From Oceanobacillus indicireducens (GTDB lineage Bacteria; Bacillota; Bacilli; Bacillales; Amphibacillaceae), in assembly GCF_014647195.1 (NCBI RefSeq), contig NZ_BMOS01000023.1, positions 1-57,357 of the forward strand: DNA of 57,357 nt, in the 5' to 3' direction. Position numbers and translations under genes: made by a program. The notes below the pieces were generated by a model that was not told the origin of the DNA, made no database searches, and saw nothing but the letters and a program-made list of their open reading frames with translations. Positions 1-9,938 of this stretch are shown in pieces (within the stretch, counting starts at the first letter, position 1; each line of letters begins with the position of its first letter).

Positions 1-520
1 CTTAAAGAATAATCTTTACTGCCTACCAAATGGTATGAAACTGACCTGATCGAACGAAACCGGGCGTTCCATACCATCTTAATCGTAACTGGGACACTTG
101 CTCTGACCCCTAAACAGGAAATTCCATAACTGGTTTCACAACCCCTTATTGTTGGTATAATACCTTTCCCAACAATAAGGGGTTTGAAACCAGTTATGGA
201 ATTTCCTGTTTAGGGGTCAGAGCAAGTGTCCCAGTTATGATTAAGATGGTATCAAACGATTGGTTTCGTTCGATCAGCTCGGCTTCATACCATTTGGTAC
301 GCAGTAAAATTATTCTTTAACATTGCTGGCGATTTTAAAGAATAATTTTACTGCGTACCAAATGGTATGAAGCCGACCTGATCGAACGAAACCAATCGTT
401 TCATACCATCTTAATCATAACTGGGACACTTGCTCTGACCCCTAAACAGGAAATTCCATAACTGGTTTCAAAACCCCTTATTGTTGGTAAAGGTATTATA
501 CCAACAATAAGGGGTGATTA
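1..520. repeat. Nested long inverted repeat at window start
   Basis: Three copies of one segment lie here in alternating orientation. Copy A (about 1-155, plus) faces copy B (about 171-320, minus) across a hairpin at about 143-182, and copy B faces copy C (335-about 500, plus) across a 14-nt spacer at 321-334. Each copy holds a stretch with the word TACCAAATGGTATGA and a 22-nt end sequence running from CTGGGACA to CTGACCCC (89-110; 213-234 inverted; 421-442). The last hairpin (about 474-514) has a 14-17 bp stem beginning CCCCTTATTGTTGG. This looks like duplicated, inverted left ends of an insertion element with flanking DNA, but a palindrome so close to a sequence end can also be an assembly fold-back. 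Confidence 0.8.
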
Positions 521-748
521 TGTTGACTAAAAGTAAGTTTTTAGAAGCTGTGGAATTAAGTCGGATAATTTTTTATGATTACAGCTTTATGTGTGAATCC
601 CGAATCAAAAGTAGCTACTTCACAAGGGAAGGCAGAAATAAATTCACTTTTGTTACCCTCATGCTGTTTATGCTTAACTTTGTCATCGTTTAACTGTAAT
701 TATTTATAGCTTAACTTGATGACATTGGGGTCAGTGCCCTTGTCCCAG
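421..748 (+). mobile_element. Internally deleted IS4-like element
   Basis: The segment is bounded by imperfect 22-bp inverted repeats: 421-442 and 727-748 (inverted), which agree at CTGGGACA, GC and CTGACCCC. Inside are a strong hairpin (474-514) just before an ATG and a short open frame that resembles the start of an IS4-type transposase. The remaining transposase is missing, so the element is only about 330 bp and cannot encode its own mobility. It sits 5 nt from the purD stop codon. The family name is inferred from the protein fragment and not proven. Confidence 0.55.
520..693 (+). pseudogene. Truncated transposase N-terminus (IS4-like)
   Basis: A 57-codon frame opens at the ATG directly after the 474-514 hairpin and ends at TAA 691-693. 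The segment reading SYFTREGRNKFTFVTLMLF resembles the 'SRKRKLxFxDLxLFxLN' region near the N-terminus of IS4-family DDE transposases in Bacillaceae. None of the catalytic DDE region is present, so this is a remnant left by an internal deletion. It has no convincing separate ribosome-binding site. The alternative is a chance open frame. Confidence 0.5.
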
Positions 749-753
749 TTCTT

Positions 754-2001
754 TTATAGTTTACCAATATCCGTACGATAGAAAAAGTCGTTTGAACTTT
801 TTAGTTCACCCATTGATTCATAAACGAGTTTCGCTGCATTCTCTCTCGTATCAGCAACAGCTCCAACGAGAAGCACACGCCCACCATCCGAAACGAGTCT
901 GTTATTTTCAAGCACGGTCCCGGCATGTACTGTAAATGGATTAGGCCCTTCCGGCAAGGCTGGCAGCACGATACCTTTCGTGTAAGCCCCCGGATAGCCA
1001 ACCGACGCAACGACAACGCCGAGACAAGCCTTGTCTTCCCAGACAAGCTTCGGATCCGCGCCATCAATCACATCAATAAACACTTGGTATAAATCATTTT
1101 TCAATAACGGCAGGACAACCTGTGTTTCCGGGTCACCGAATCTCGTATTGAATTCAATGACTTTCGGTCCTTCTTTCGTCATAATCAGTCCAGCATAAAG
1201 GATTCCTGTGAACGGACGACCTTCCGCAATCATCCCTTTTGCCGTCCGAAGTAAAATATGCTCCATCGCAAAGTCCAGATCTTTCTCCGTCACATCGTCA
1301 GCAGGAGCAAAAGCACCCATGCCGCCGGTATTCGGTCCCGCATCTCCGTCAAACGCACGCTTATGGTCGCGTGCGGTCACCATCGGGAACACCTTATCTT
1401 CTTTTACGAAAGCCATGAGAGAAAATTCTTTCCCATCAAGGAACTCTTCAATAACGACAGTCGCACCAGCTTCAGCGAAGGCTTTCGATACAAGCATTTC
1501 ATCAACAGCTGCTAGTGCTTCTTCTTCCGTTAGTGCAACAATAACTCCTTTTCCAGCAGCGAGACCATCTGCTTTCACAACAATTGGAGCACCTTTTTCC
1601 TTAATATATGCTTTCGCCTGGTTCGCATCATTAAAAACAGCATAATCGGCAGTCGGCACATCATATTTCTTCATAAATTCTTTTGCAAAACTTTTACTGC
1701 CTTCTAATAGAGCTGCCGCCTTTGTCGGAGCAAAGATCTTTAAGCCTGCTTCCTGAAAGGCATCAGCGATCCCTGCATTCAACGGACTTTCCGGGCCGAC
1801 GACAGTTAGATCACATTTCTTTTCTTTTGCAAATGCTACAAGTCCGGCAATATCCATCTCATCAATGGCTACACATTCAGCCGTTCCCGCCATACCTGCA
1901 TTTCCTGGTGCTGCATAAATGGTTGTAACCTGCTCGCTTTCCTTTAGCTTTGTAACAATACTATGTTCACGGCCACCACGGCCAACAACTAATACGTTCA
2001 T
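754..2001 (-). CDS. purD: Phosphoribosylamine-glycine ligase (GAR synthetase)
   Basis: This cytoplasmic enzyme joins glycine to phosphoribosylamine with ATP, the second step of purine synthesis. The 415-residue protein has the N-terminal VVGRGGREHSI nucleotide-fold motif, the ATP-grasp segment VVKADGLAAGKGV near residue 140, and the C-terminal metal/ATP segment EFNTRFGDPETQV near residue 290. Length is normal. The start ATG follows GGAG with good spacing. It is the last gene of the pur operon, 29 nt after purH, matching its place in Bacillus. No clear terminator follows; instead the transcript runs towards the IS remnant whose inverted repeat begins only 5 nt beyond the stop. Confidence 0.97.
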   Translation of the reverse strand: MNVLVVGRGGREHSIVTKLKESEQVTTIYAAPGNAGMAGTAECVAIDEMDIAGLVAFAKEKKCDLTVVGPESPLNAGIADAFQEAGLKIFAPTKAAALLEGSKSFAKEFMKKYDVPTADYAVFNDANQAKAYIKEKGAPIVVKADGLAAGKGVIVALTEEEALAAVDEMLVSKAFAEAGATVVIEEFLDGKEFSLMAFVKEDKVFPMVTARDHKRAFDGDAGPNTGGMGAFAPADDVTEKDLDFAMEHILLRTAKGMIAEGRPFTGILYAGLIMTKEGPKVIEFNTRFGDPETQVVLPLLKNDLYQVFIDVIDGADPKLVWEDKACLGVVVASVGYPGAYTKGIVLPALPEGPNPFTVHAGTVLENNRLVSDGGRVLLVGAVADTRENAAKLVYESMGELKSSNDFFYRTDIGKL

Positions 2002-2030
2002 CGCTATTCTCCTCTATTTCCCGATTTCAA

Positions 2031-3563
2031 TTAATGTTTGAAATGACGCATATTTGTATAAACCATAGCAATCCCGTGCTCATCACAGACATCAATCGAA
2101 TCCTGGTCACGTTTCGAGCCGCCTGGTTGAATGATTGCTATGATCCCTGCTTTAATTGCATTCTCCACTGTGTCCGGCATCGGGAAAAATGCGTCAGACG
2201 CCAGCACTGATCCGTTCGCTTTCTCTCCTGCTTGTTCAATTGCAATTTTAGCGGAGCCGACCCGGTTCATCTGGCCTGCTCCAATTCCAATTGTCTGGTT
2301 ATCCTTCGCGAGCACAATCGCATTCGACTTTACATGTTTCACTGCCTTCCAAGCAAATAGCAAATCAGCAATCTCTTGTTCTGTCGGTTGCTTCTTCGTT
2401 ACAACTTGGAGATCGTCTGCTGTAACTTGTCCAGCATCTTGGTGCTGAATAAGCACACCGCCGCCAACAGTTGTCAGTTTGTGGTTCACTTCTTTGTTCT
2501 CTGACATATCTACTTCAAGTAAGCGAATGTTTTTCTTTTCTGTCAGAATATCCAGTGCTTCTTTTGAAAAACTTGGTGCTACAATGATTTCAAGGAATAT
2601 TTCACGTAAACTTTCCGCTGTTGCTTGATCGACTTCGCGGTTAAGTGCAACAATTCCACCGAAAATTGAAATCGGATCCGCATCATACGCTAGTTTATAT
2701 GCATCATGCAGGTTAGCAGCAACGCCAATTCCGCACGGGTTCATATGCTTTACCGCCACAGCTGCTGCATCTTCATACTCACCGACAATCTCAAGCGCCG
2801 CATTTGCATCCTGAATATTGTTATAAGATAGCTCTTTTCCGTGTAACTGTTTCGCTCCAGCTAAACTAATTCCAGTTGCTAGTGGTGCACGGTAAAAGGC
2901 TGCTTTCTGATGCGGGTTCTCCCCGTAACGCAAGTCCTGGACTTTTTCATATGTAACTGTATAGGTTTCTGGGAATTCTTCTTTGGTCTCTCCTGCGAAA
3001 TAACCTGCAATCATTGCATCATAATTTGCCGTATGGCGGAACACTTTTGCCGCTAATTGCTGGCGCAGTTCAATTGGTGCATCATCTTCCTGCAAAGCAT
3101 CAAGCACCCGCGGATAATCTTCCGGGTCCACAACCACAAGCACGTCCTCAAAGTTCTTTGCAGCAGAACGAAGCATTGTCGGGCCACCAATATCAATGTT
3201 CTCGATAATTTCTTCCTTTGATACATTTTGCTTTTGTAATGTTTCTTTGAATGGATAAAGATTGACAACAACGATATCAATCGGCTCAATCTCATTTTCT
3301 TCCATTTCTTTCCTATGACCAGCGTTGGAGCGTATCCCAAGTAGTCCGCCATGAACTTTCGGATGTAATGTCTTCACACGGCCATCCATAATTTCAGGAA
3401 ATCCTGTCACTTCATCAATCGCAATCGCTTTAACTCCTGCACTTTCTATCGCTTGTAACGTGCCTCCAGTTGAAATGATTTCAACTCCAAGTCCCTCAAG
3501 ATTCTTGGCAAACTCTGTAATATTCGTTTTATCGGAAACGCTGATTAACGCTCTTTTCCCCAT
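2031..3563 (-). CDS. purH: Bifunctional AICAR transformylase / IMP cyclohydrolase
   Basis: PurH formylates AICAR with 10-formyl-THF and closes the ring to IMP, the last two steps of the pathway. The 510-residue protein has an N-terminal cyclohydrolase domain starting KRALISVSDKTNITEFA with the STGGT loop near residue 32, and a C-terminal transformylase domain with KHMNPCGIGVA near residue 267 carrying the conserved Lys-His. The C-terminus NMRHFKH is typical. Length is normal and nothing is missing. It lies 10 nt downstream of purN. Its substrate AICAR would be made by PurC and PurB, whose genes are not in this operon copy. Confidence 0.97.
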   Translation of the reverse strand: MGKRALISVSDKTNITEFAKNLEGLGVEIISTGGTLQAIESAGVKAIAIDEVTGFPEIMDGRVKTLHPKVHGGLLGIRSNAGHRKEMEENEIEPIDIVVVNLYPFKETLQKQNVSKEEIIENIDIGGPTMLRSAAKNFEDVLVVVDPEDYPRVLDALQEDDAPIELRQQLAAKVFRHTANYDAMIAGYFAGETKEEFPETYTVTYEKVQDLRYGENPHQKAAFYRAPLATGISLAGAKQLHGKELSYNNIQDANAALEIVGEYEDAAAVAVKHMNPCGIGVAANLHDAYKLAYDADPISIFGGIVALNREVDQATAESLREIFLEIIVAPSFSKEALDILTEKKNIRLLEVDMSENKEVNHKLTTVGGGVLIQHQDAGQVTADDLQVVTKKQPTEQEIADLLFAWKAVKHVKSNAIVLAKDNQTIGIGAGQMNRVGSAKIAIEQAGEKANGSVLASDAFFPMPDTVENAIKAGIIAIIQPGGSKRDQDSIDVCDEHGIAMVYTNMRHFKH

Positions 3564-3573
3564 GAAAAATCCC

Positions 3574-4137
3574 TCACTTTTGTATTAGCTCTCTAATTAC
3601 TTGCGGATACAAACGGTGTTCCACTGCTTGGATCCGTTTTTGTAACGTTTCTTTCGTATCATTTGCTAAAATCGGAACAGCAACTTGCTCAATAATCGGC
3701 CCCGTATCCATTCCTTCATCGATGAAATGGACGGTAACACCCGTCTCCTCGACTCCAGCTTCAAAAGCTTGACCGATTGCATCTTTCCCCGGGAAGGCAG
3801 GTAAGTACGATGGATGGATGTTGACAATTTTCCCTTCGTAGGCTTCAAGCAGTGTCGGACCAATCAGACGCATATAACCCGCAAGGAAAATCCATTCGAT
3901 TCCTTTCTTTCTCAGCTGTTCCGCTATTTCCGATTCATACGCTTCCTTGCTTTCATAATTCTTCGCAGAGAAGACAAATGTTTCAATACCATGCTGCTTC
4001 GCTTTATCTAAAACCCCAGCTTGCTGCTGATCACAGACGAGGAGAACAATTTCACATGGGAGATTGTCTGCATCCAGCATAGCCTGGAAATTGCTTCCCT
4101 TACCAGATGCGAATACAGCTACTTTCACCATACTCAT
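3574..4137 (-). CDS. purN: Phosphoribosylglycinamide formyltransferase
   Basis: PurN moves a formyl group from 10-formyl-THF to GAR. The 187-residue protein has the N-terminal [12 protein letters not shown] loop, the catalytic [16 protein letters not shown] segment near residue 105 (conserved Asn and His), and DEGMDTGPI near residue 140 with the conserved Asp. The start ATG overlaps the purM stop by four bases (ATGA), a usual sign of translational coupling. Length is normal for the monofunctional bacterial enzyme. A second in-frame ATG lies two codons downstream. Confidence 0.96.
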   Translation of the reverse strand: MSMVKVAVFASGKGSNFQAMLDADNLPCEIVLLVCDQQQAGVLDKAKQHGIETFVFSAKNYESKEAYESEIAEQLRKKGIEWIFLAGYMRLIGPTLLEAYEGKIVNIHPSYLPAFPGKDAIGQAFEAGVEETGVTVHFIDEGMDTGPIIEQVAVPILANDTKETLQKRIQAVEHRLYPQVIRELIQK

Positions 4138-5153
4138 GAAGAAAACTGAACTCCTTCTTCACCAGTTACTTTACCGATAATGGAAGCCTCTTCCCCAGCT
4201 TCTTGTAGGATTGCAACCGCAGCTTCTGCATCTTTTTCTTCCACAACAAGCACCATTCCAATACCCATATTAAATACACCGTACATTTCTTTCTCTGGAA
4301 TGACACCTCTTTGCTCTAAGAATGGGAAGATCTCTGGGATGTTCCAGCTGCCCTGTTTTACATTGACTCCTAAACCGGCTGGTAACATTCGTGGCAAGTT
4401 TTCATAAAATCCTCCACCAGTAATATGAGAAATCCCTTTAACCGTGAGTTTTTCCAGTACATTTGCAACTGGCTTTGCGTAAATCTTCGTTGGTGTTAAA
4501 AGTACTTCGCCCAATGGTTTCGAAAGACCTTTATAGGTTTGATTAAAATCAAGATCAGCGACGATTTTCCGCACTAACGAATAACCGTTGGAGTGAATTC
4601 CGCTGGACGTGAGCCCGATGAGAACGTCTCCTTCAGCAATCTGTTCACCGGTAACAAGCTTCGACTTTTCCACAATTCCGACAACAAAGCCTGCAAGATC
4701 GTATTCCTCGTCGTTATACATCCCCGGCATTTCCGCTGTTTCCCCACCAATCAATGCAGCACCAGCATCTACACAACCGGTCGCGACACCAGCTACAATC
4801 TGCTCGATTTTTTCCGGATTATTCTTTCCACACGCAATATAATCGAGGAAAAATAATGGCTCTGCACCTTGAGCAATGATATCGTTCGCACACATCGCAA
4901 CAAGGTCAATCCCTACCGTGTCATGCTTATCCATTTCGAAGGCAAGCTTTAGTTTCGTTCCGACACCATCTGTCCCGGAAACCATGACCGGTTCTTTAAA
5001 TGAAAACTTCGATAGATCAAATAATCCTGCGAATGCACCGATTCCGCCGAGCACTTCCGGGCGTGTTGTTTTCTTAATATGCTTCTTCATCCGTTCTACC
5101 GCTTCATAGCCCGCTTCAACATCAACGCCTGCTTTCTTATATACATCTGACAT
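4134..5153 (-). CDS. purM: AIR synthetase (FGAM cyclo-ligase)
   Basis: PurM closes FGAM to aminoimidazole ribotide with ATP. The 339-residue protein shows the N-terminal [19 protein letters not shown] signature, the ATP-binding [15 protein letters not shown] region near residue 60, and the [16 protein letters not shown] segment near residue 240 typical of the AIRS C-terminal domain. Length is normal. It lies 23 nt after purF and overlaps purN by four bases. Its substrate FGAM comes from PurL, encoded two genes upstream. Confidence 0.97.
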   Translation of the reverse strand: MSDVYKKAGVDVEAGYEAVERMKKHIKKTTRPEVLGGIGAFAGLFDLSKFSFKEPVMVSGTDGVGTKLKLAFEMDKHDTVGIDLVAMCANDIIAQGAEPLFFLDYIACGKNNPEKIEQIVAGVATGCVDAGAALIGGETAEMPGMYNDEEYDLAGFVVGIVEKSKLVTGEQIAEGDVLIGLTSSGIHSNGYSLVRKIVADLDFNQTYKGLSKPLGEVLLTPTKIYAKPVANVLEKLTVKGISHITGGGFYENLPRMLPAGLGVNVKQGSWNIPEIFPFLEQRGVIPEKEMYGVFNMGIGMVLVVEEKDAEAAVAILQEAGEEASIIGKVTGEEGVQFSS

Positions 5154-5176
5154 GATTACACTTCCTTATTCATTAT

Positions 5177-6577
5177 TTAAAAAGGATCTTCTCTTTTGTC
5201 TAAAATTGGCACCGGATATTCCCCGGTCATACAAGCATGGCAAATCCCTTGATGAATCGACTTTTCCCGAACGATTGCTTGTTTCATTCCTTCTACGGAA
5301 AGATACTCGATACTGTCTGCTCCGATCAGCTCAGCTATTTCCTCAAGCGAGTTGTTCGCCGCAATCAATTCTTCCCTCGTTGACATATCAATTCCGTAAT
5401 AACAAGGATTCTGAATCGCGGGTGAAGCAATACGCACATGCACTTCTTTTGCTCCCGCTTCTTTTAACAGCCTTACGATATGTTTAGAGGTCGTCCCCCG
5501 TACAATTGAATCATCAATCATGACAACCCTTTTCCCATCGACAATCCCACGCACCGGTGAAAGCTTCAACTTTACCCCTTGCTCTCTTAGTTCCTGGGAT
5601 GGTTGAATAAATGTCCGACCGATGTAACGATTTTTTATAATACCCATTTCATATGGTAAACCGATTTGCTCTGCGTACCCAATCGCCGCCGAAATACTTG
5701 AATCCGGAACCCCGGTCACGACATCAGCTTCCACTGGTGCTTCTTTCGCCAACTCCATCCCCATCCGTTTTCTTGAGGCATGAACATTTACCTGATTTAA
5801 ATCACTGTCCGGTCTGGAAAAATAAACATATTCCATCGCACAGAGACGGCGCTGTTCCCGCATGGCAAATCTTACAGACTTCAATCCTTCGTCACTAATA
5901 ACAAGCAACTCACCAGGCAAAACTTCTCGTTCAAAGGTTGCTCCAACGATATCAAAAGCACTCGTTTCCGAGGCAACAACATACGCTTCCCCGAGTCTCC
6001 CGATCGAAAGGGGACGGATACCGTGGGGATCATTCACGACATACATATGCGCTTGATCCATAATTAAAAATGTATAAGCACCTTTAAGTTGCTGAAGAGC
6101 TTCTATTATCGCTGTTTCGTTCGACTTTTTCTTGCTGCGTTTAATCAAGTGGGCGAGGAGCTCCGAATCTGTCGCACTCTGTAAAATACTGCCGTTATCC
6201 TCCAATTCTTCACGCAGTTTTTCACCATTGACGATATTGCCACTGTCGGCAATGGCTATACTCGTTGATCTTGAATGAAAGACGAGTGGCTCGACACTAT
6301 CCACCGCCCGATTTTTATCCCCATGCTTCGAATAGCGGATATGGGCGATTGCTGCTTTACCTGTAAACTCCTGAAAATCGGCATGTTTAAATACATCATT
6401 GACAAGTCCTAATCCTTTATGGAGCTTCAATTCTTCTCCATCATTGACAACAACGCCGGCCCCTTCTTGTCCACGATGCTGCTGAGCGTGCAGCCCATAA
6501 TAGGAGAGCGCAGCAGCATGGGTATGTCCCCAAATTCCAAACATAAGGCATTCCTCTTTTAGCTTTAAGATTTCAAT
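5177..6577 (-). CDS. purF: Amidophosphoribosyltransferase, altered glutaminase domain and start
   Basis: PurF makes phosphoribosylamine from PRPP and glutamine and opens the pathway. The phosphoribosyltransferase half is intact: [14 protein letters not shown] binds PRPP, and the four Fe-S cysteines of the Bacillus enzyme are present ([16 protein letters not shown] and CHAC near the C-terminus). The N-terminal glutaminase half is unusual. The first ATG (6542-6544) gives MFGIWGH and excludes the catalytic Cys; upstream in the same frame EILKLKEEC aligns with the B. subtilis propeptide and Cys, but no ATG, GTG or TTG precedes it. I place the start at ATT 6575-6577, overlapping purL by 13 nt. The usual HVRYxTxG and AHNGN motifs read HIRYSKHG and ADSGN. 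It may act with ammonia only, use a rare start, or be decaying. Confidence 0.85.
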   Translation of the reverse strand: MEILKLKEECLMFGIWGHTHAAALSYYGLHAQQHRGQEGAGVVVNDGEELKLHKGLGLVNDVFKHADFQEFTGKAAIAHIRYSKHGDKNRAVDSVEPLVFHSRSTSIAIADSGNIVNGEKLREELEDNGSILQSATDSELLAHLIKRSKKKSNETAIIEALQQLKGAYTFLIMDQAHMYVVNDPHGIRPLSIGRLGEAYVVASETSAFDIVGATFEREVLPGELLVISDEGLKSVRFAMREQRRLCAMEYVYFSRPDSDLNQVNVHASRKRMGMELAKEAPVEADVVTGVPDSSISAAIGYAEQIGLPYEMGIIKNRYIGRTFIQPSQELREQGVKLKLSPVRGIVDGKRVVMIDDSIVRGTTSKHIVRLLKEAGAKEVHVRIASPAIQNPCYYGIDMSTREELIAANNSLEEIAELIGADSIEYLSVEGMKQAIVREKSIHQGICHACMTGEYPVPILDKREDPF

Positions 6578-8781
6578 AACGCCGGGATTGCTTCTTTCCA
6601 GAGCGTATTGAGTTGGTCTACATTTTCCTTAATGATTGCTTGGCCACTTACTTGGATTTCGTATGTTCCATCTGTTGTCACCGTGCCGATTTCGGTTGCG
6701 TCACGAACGATTTCTTCAAATTTCGCTTTGTTTTCTTTTTTAACAGAAAGAATAAAGCGCGACTGGGTTTCACTGAATAATGCAGTTGTCGCGTCCCCTT
6801 CCAGCGTAACTGCCACTCCTAAACCTTTCTCATTAAATGCGGATTCAGCAAGGGCAACGGCAAAACCACCTTCTGAAATATCATGAGCCGATGCTACGAC
6901 TCCTGCCCGGATCGCCTCTAAGATCTGTTTCTGTCTTGCTGTTTCTGTCTCTAAGTTTATTTTAGGAGCTTTACCTGCGTACTTTCCTTCTAAAACGTTC
7001 TGCAGTTCACTTCCCCCGAACTCTGCTTCTGTTTCGCCGATGAGATAAATCGCATCTCCTGCTGCTTGGAACGTGTTCGGTGTTAAATATTTCGTATCTT
7101 CCAGTAAACCAACCATTCCGATAATTGGTGTCGGCATGATCGCTTCACCTTTCGACTCATTGTAAAGCGATACATTCCCGCTGATTACCGGTGTCTCAAG
7201 TGCTAGACAAGCTTCACGAATCCCGTCGATACTCTGTTCCATTTGCCAGAAGTTCTCAGGCTTTGTCGGGTCTCCGTAGTTTAATCCATCCGTAATTGCA
7301 AGTGGCTTCGCACCAGTACAAACAATGTTCCTGCTTGCTTCAGCGACCGCAATTTGTCCGCCCACATTCGGATCTAAATAGAGATAACGAGAATTACAAT
7401 CCGTTGTAATCGCAATTGCTTTATCCGTTCCATCAATCTTTACGACTGCTGCATCATGACCAGGTCCAGCAATGGTGTTTCCTTGCGCTTCTGAATCATA
7501 TTGTTTATACGCCCATTCCTTACTAGCAATTGTCGGCTGCTGTAATAAGGTCCGGAGCATTTCACTATGGTTCAAGTCAGCAGGGATTGTAACTTCCTGT
7601 GCTTGTAATGCGCGATAATTATCCGGTTCTTTAGAAGGCATCTCATACACAGGTGCATCATCTGTCAGAGCTGCAACTGGGATTTCCGCATAGATTTCAC
7701 CTTGATGTTTAGTTCGGAAAACTTCTTCTTCAAGTACCTCACCGATTGCTACCGCTTCAACACCATGCTTCTCGAAAATGGCTATGATTTCATGCTCCCG
7801 ACCTTTTTCTACAACTAGCAGCATGCGCTCTTGGGATTCAGATAACATCATTTCGTATGCGTTCATATTTTCTTCCCGCTGCGGGACATGGTCAAGAACA
7901 AGTTCTATCCCAGTTCCCGCCTTACTCGCCATTTCACTTGCTGAAGATGTAAGGCCTGCCGCTCCCATATCTTGGATTCCAACGAGTGCATCCGAATGAA
8001 TGACTTCAAGACAAGCTTCAATCAGTTTCTTACCCATATGCGGGTCACCAATCGCAACAGCTGACTTATGATCTTCTTCTGCTTCCACAATATCGGAGGA
8101 GAATGTAGCACCATGGATTCCGTCTCTTCCAGTCTTCCCACCAGCATAAATGACTGTATTACCGACACCAGATGCTACCCCTTTTTGCACGTCTTGATGA
8201 TTAACGAGCCCCACGACCATCGCATTGACAAGCGGATTCGCTTCATAGCTTTCATCAAATTGAACTTCCCCGCCAACTGTGGGAACTCCAATCGTATTTC
8301 CGTAATTCGCAATACCGCGAACTGCTTCGGTGAATAACCATTTCGTCCGGTCTTGATCCAACTTTCCAAAACGAAGGGAATTGAGTGCAGCGATCGGCTT
8401 GGCTCCCATCGAAAATACGTCACGTAATATCCCGCCGACTCCTGTAGCCGAACCCTCGAATGGTTCAATGTAAGACGGGCTGTTATGGCTTTCGATCTTA
8501 AAGACAACCGCCTGCTCGTCACCAATATCAACAACACCAGCACCTTCACCAGGCCCTTGGAGAACATGTTCGCCTTTTGTCGGGAATTTTTTTAATAATG
8601 GTGTCGATGTTTTGTAACTACAATGCTCTGACCACATAACGGAAAAAATTCCAGTTTCCGTATAATTCGGGAGTCGCTGCATTTTTTCTTTTACGAGTTG
8701 GAACTCCTCATCCGTTAATCCCATTTCCCGATAGATTTTTTCCGTTTCAATTTGCTCGTTTGTCATTGAATTATTGCTCAT
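6565..8781 (-). CDS. purL: FGAM synthase, large subunit (small-type PurL)
   Basis: PurL converts FGAR to FGAM with ATP and ammonia. The 738-residue length marks the Bacillus-type PurL, which normally receives ammonia from the PurQ glutaminase with the help of PurS; there is no fused glutaminase domain. Motifs seen include [11 protein letters not shown] near residue 50, [24 protein letters not shown] near residue 93 and [10 protein letters not shown] near residue 165. The ATG follows GGAGGGG at good distance. It begins only 29 nt after the purK stop, exactly where purB, purC, purS and purQ usually lie. Without PurQS known enzymes of this type can use free ammonia poorly, so the partners must be elsewhere or are absent. 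Confidence 0.97.
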   Translation of the reverse strand: MSNNSMTNEQIETEKIYREMGLTDEEFQLVKEKMQRLPNYTETGIFSVMWSEHCSYKTSTPLLKKFPTKGEHVLQGPGEGAGVVDIGDEQAVVFKIESHNSPSYIEPFEGSATGVGGILRDVFSMGAKPIAALNSLRFGKLDQDRTKWLFTEAVRGIANYGNTIGVPTVGGEVQFDESYEANPLVNAMVVGLVNHQDVQKGVASGVGNTVIYAGGKTGRDGIHGATFSSDIVEAEEDHKSAVAIGDPHMGKKLIEACLEVIHSDALVGIQDMGAAGLTSSASEMASKAGTGIELVLDHVPQREENMNAYEMMLSESQERMLLVVEKGREHEIIAIFEKHGVEAVAIGEVLEEEVFRTKHQGEIYAEIPVAALTDDAPVYEMPSKEPDNYRALQAQEVTIPADLNHSEMLRTLLQQPTIASKEWAYKQYDSEAQGNTIAGPGHDAAVVKIDGTDKAIAITTDCNSRYLYLDPNVGGQIAVAEASRNIVCTGAKPLAITDGLNYGDPTKPENFWQMEQSIDGIREACLALETPVISGNVSLYNESKGEAIMPTPIIGMVGLLEDTKYLTPNTFQAAGDAIYLIGETEAEFGGSELQNVLEGKYAGKAPKINLETETARQKQILEAIRAGVVASAHDISEGGFAVALAESAFNEKGLGVAVTLEGDATTALFSETQSRFILSVKKENKAKFEEIVRDATEIGTVTTDGTYEIQVSGQAIIKENVDQLNTLWKEAIPALLKS

Positions 8782-8810
8782 TCCTTTTCCCCTCCGTGTT
8801 TGGAAATTTG

Positions 8811-9938
8811 CTACTTGCCGTTTTCATAAGCCGCAACTTGGCGCAATACTGCTTGCTCGTCCTTGTCGACAAAAGTGATATGACCCATCTTCCGCTTTTC
8901 TTTCACACTAGCTTTACCATATAAATGGCTGTGCCCCAACGAACTCCCTTGCATATGTTCGAGCAATCCTTCGACATGTTCACCGAGCACGTTCACCATC
9001 ACTGCCGGCTGTAATAATTCGATTTCCTTTAATGGAAGCCCGCAAATAGCGAGGACATGTTGATCGAACTGTGATATGTTACATGCTTCAATGCTGTAAT
9101 GACCAGAATTGTGCGGTCGGGGTGCCATTTCATTTAAGTAAATGTCATCTCCACTTACAAATATCTCAATCGCAAAGGTTCCGACAATTCCCATCTTCTC
9201 CCCGAGTAATTTCGCCGCATGGTACGCTTTCTCTTGGACTGATTTACTGACAGCAGCCGGGACGGTTGTTTTATATAAAATATGGTCGCGATGCTCATTC
9301 TCAGAAATCGGGAAATACTCAATCTCACCTGTTGCAGTCCTTGAAAACACGACGGAAATTTCTTTATCAAAAGGAACCCATTCTTCAATGATGCAGTGCT
9401 TCTGTTCTTCCGCAAATCGGATTGCTTCTTCTTTATCCGCTTCTGTCTCGATCTTCAGCTGGCCTTTTCCGTCATAACCACCGCTGCATGTTTTAATAAC
9501 AACAGGTAGTTTCACTGTTTCTAATGCAGCTTTTGCTTCTGCTCCATTTCTTACAATGGAAAAGTCCGGTACTGGGAGACCGAGGTCTTTGATCGTTGTC
9601 TTTTCTTTCTCTCTGTTTTGCGTGACTTCAAGCGCGAGGGAACCTTGGGGTAATTTACCAAGGGATTCAATATACGTCGCCGCTTCCAAATCAACATTTT
9701 CAAATTCATACGTAATGACATCACTGATTTTTGTCAGTTCTTTGATGGCATTCATGTCATCGTACGCTGCTGTAATTTGTGTGTCCGCCACTTGGGCTGT
9801 CGGACAATATGGTGTCGGGTCCAAGACAGCGATTTTATACCCCATGTATCTCGCTGCGATTGCCATCATCCGACCAAGTTGTCCGCCGCCAATAATCCCA
9901 ATCGTTTTCGGTGGTAGAATCACTTTATTTGTCTGCAA
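8811..9938 (-). CDS. purK: N5-carboxyaminoimidazole ribonucleotide synthase
   Basis: PurK carboxylates AIR at N5 with bicarbonate and ATP. The 375-residue ATP-grasp protein has [17 protein letters not shown] at its start, the ATP-binding loop [12 protein letters not shown] near residue 150 and [17 protein letters not shown] near residue 270, all diagnostic. Length is normal. Its ATG lies inside the purE 3' end (14-nt overlap), so the two are probably translated together and act in sequence. It is directly followed by purL instead of purB, the odd feature of this operon. Confidence 0.97.
   Translation of the reverse strand: MQTNKVILPPKTIGIIGGGQLGRMMAIAARYMGYKIAVLDPTPYCPTAQVADTQITAAYDDMNAIKELTKISDVITYEFENVDLEAATYIESLGKLPQGSLALEVTQNREKEKTTIKDLGLPVPDFSIVRNGAEAKAALETVKLPVVIKTCSGGYDGKGQLKIETEADKEEAIRFAEEQKHCIIEEWVPFDKEISVVFSRTATGEIEYFPISENEHRDHILYKTTVPAAVSKSVQEKAYHAAKLLGEKMGIVGTFAIEIFVSGDDIYLNEMAPRPHNSGHYSIEACNISQFDQHVLAICGLPLKEIELLQPAVMVNVLGEHVEGLLEHMQGSSLGHSHLYGKASVKEKRKMGHITFVDKDEQAVLRQVAAYENGK

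Noticed and set aside
1208-1645. Long plus-strand frame opposite purD
   Set aside because: It is an antisense shadow of a well-conserved gene with no independent signals.
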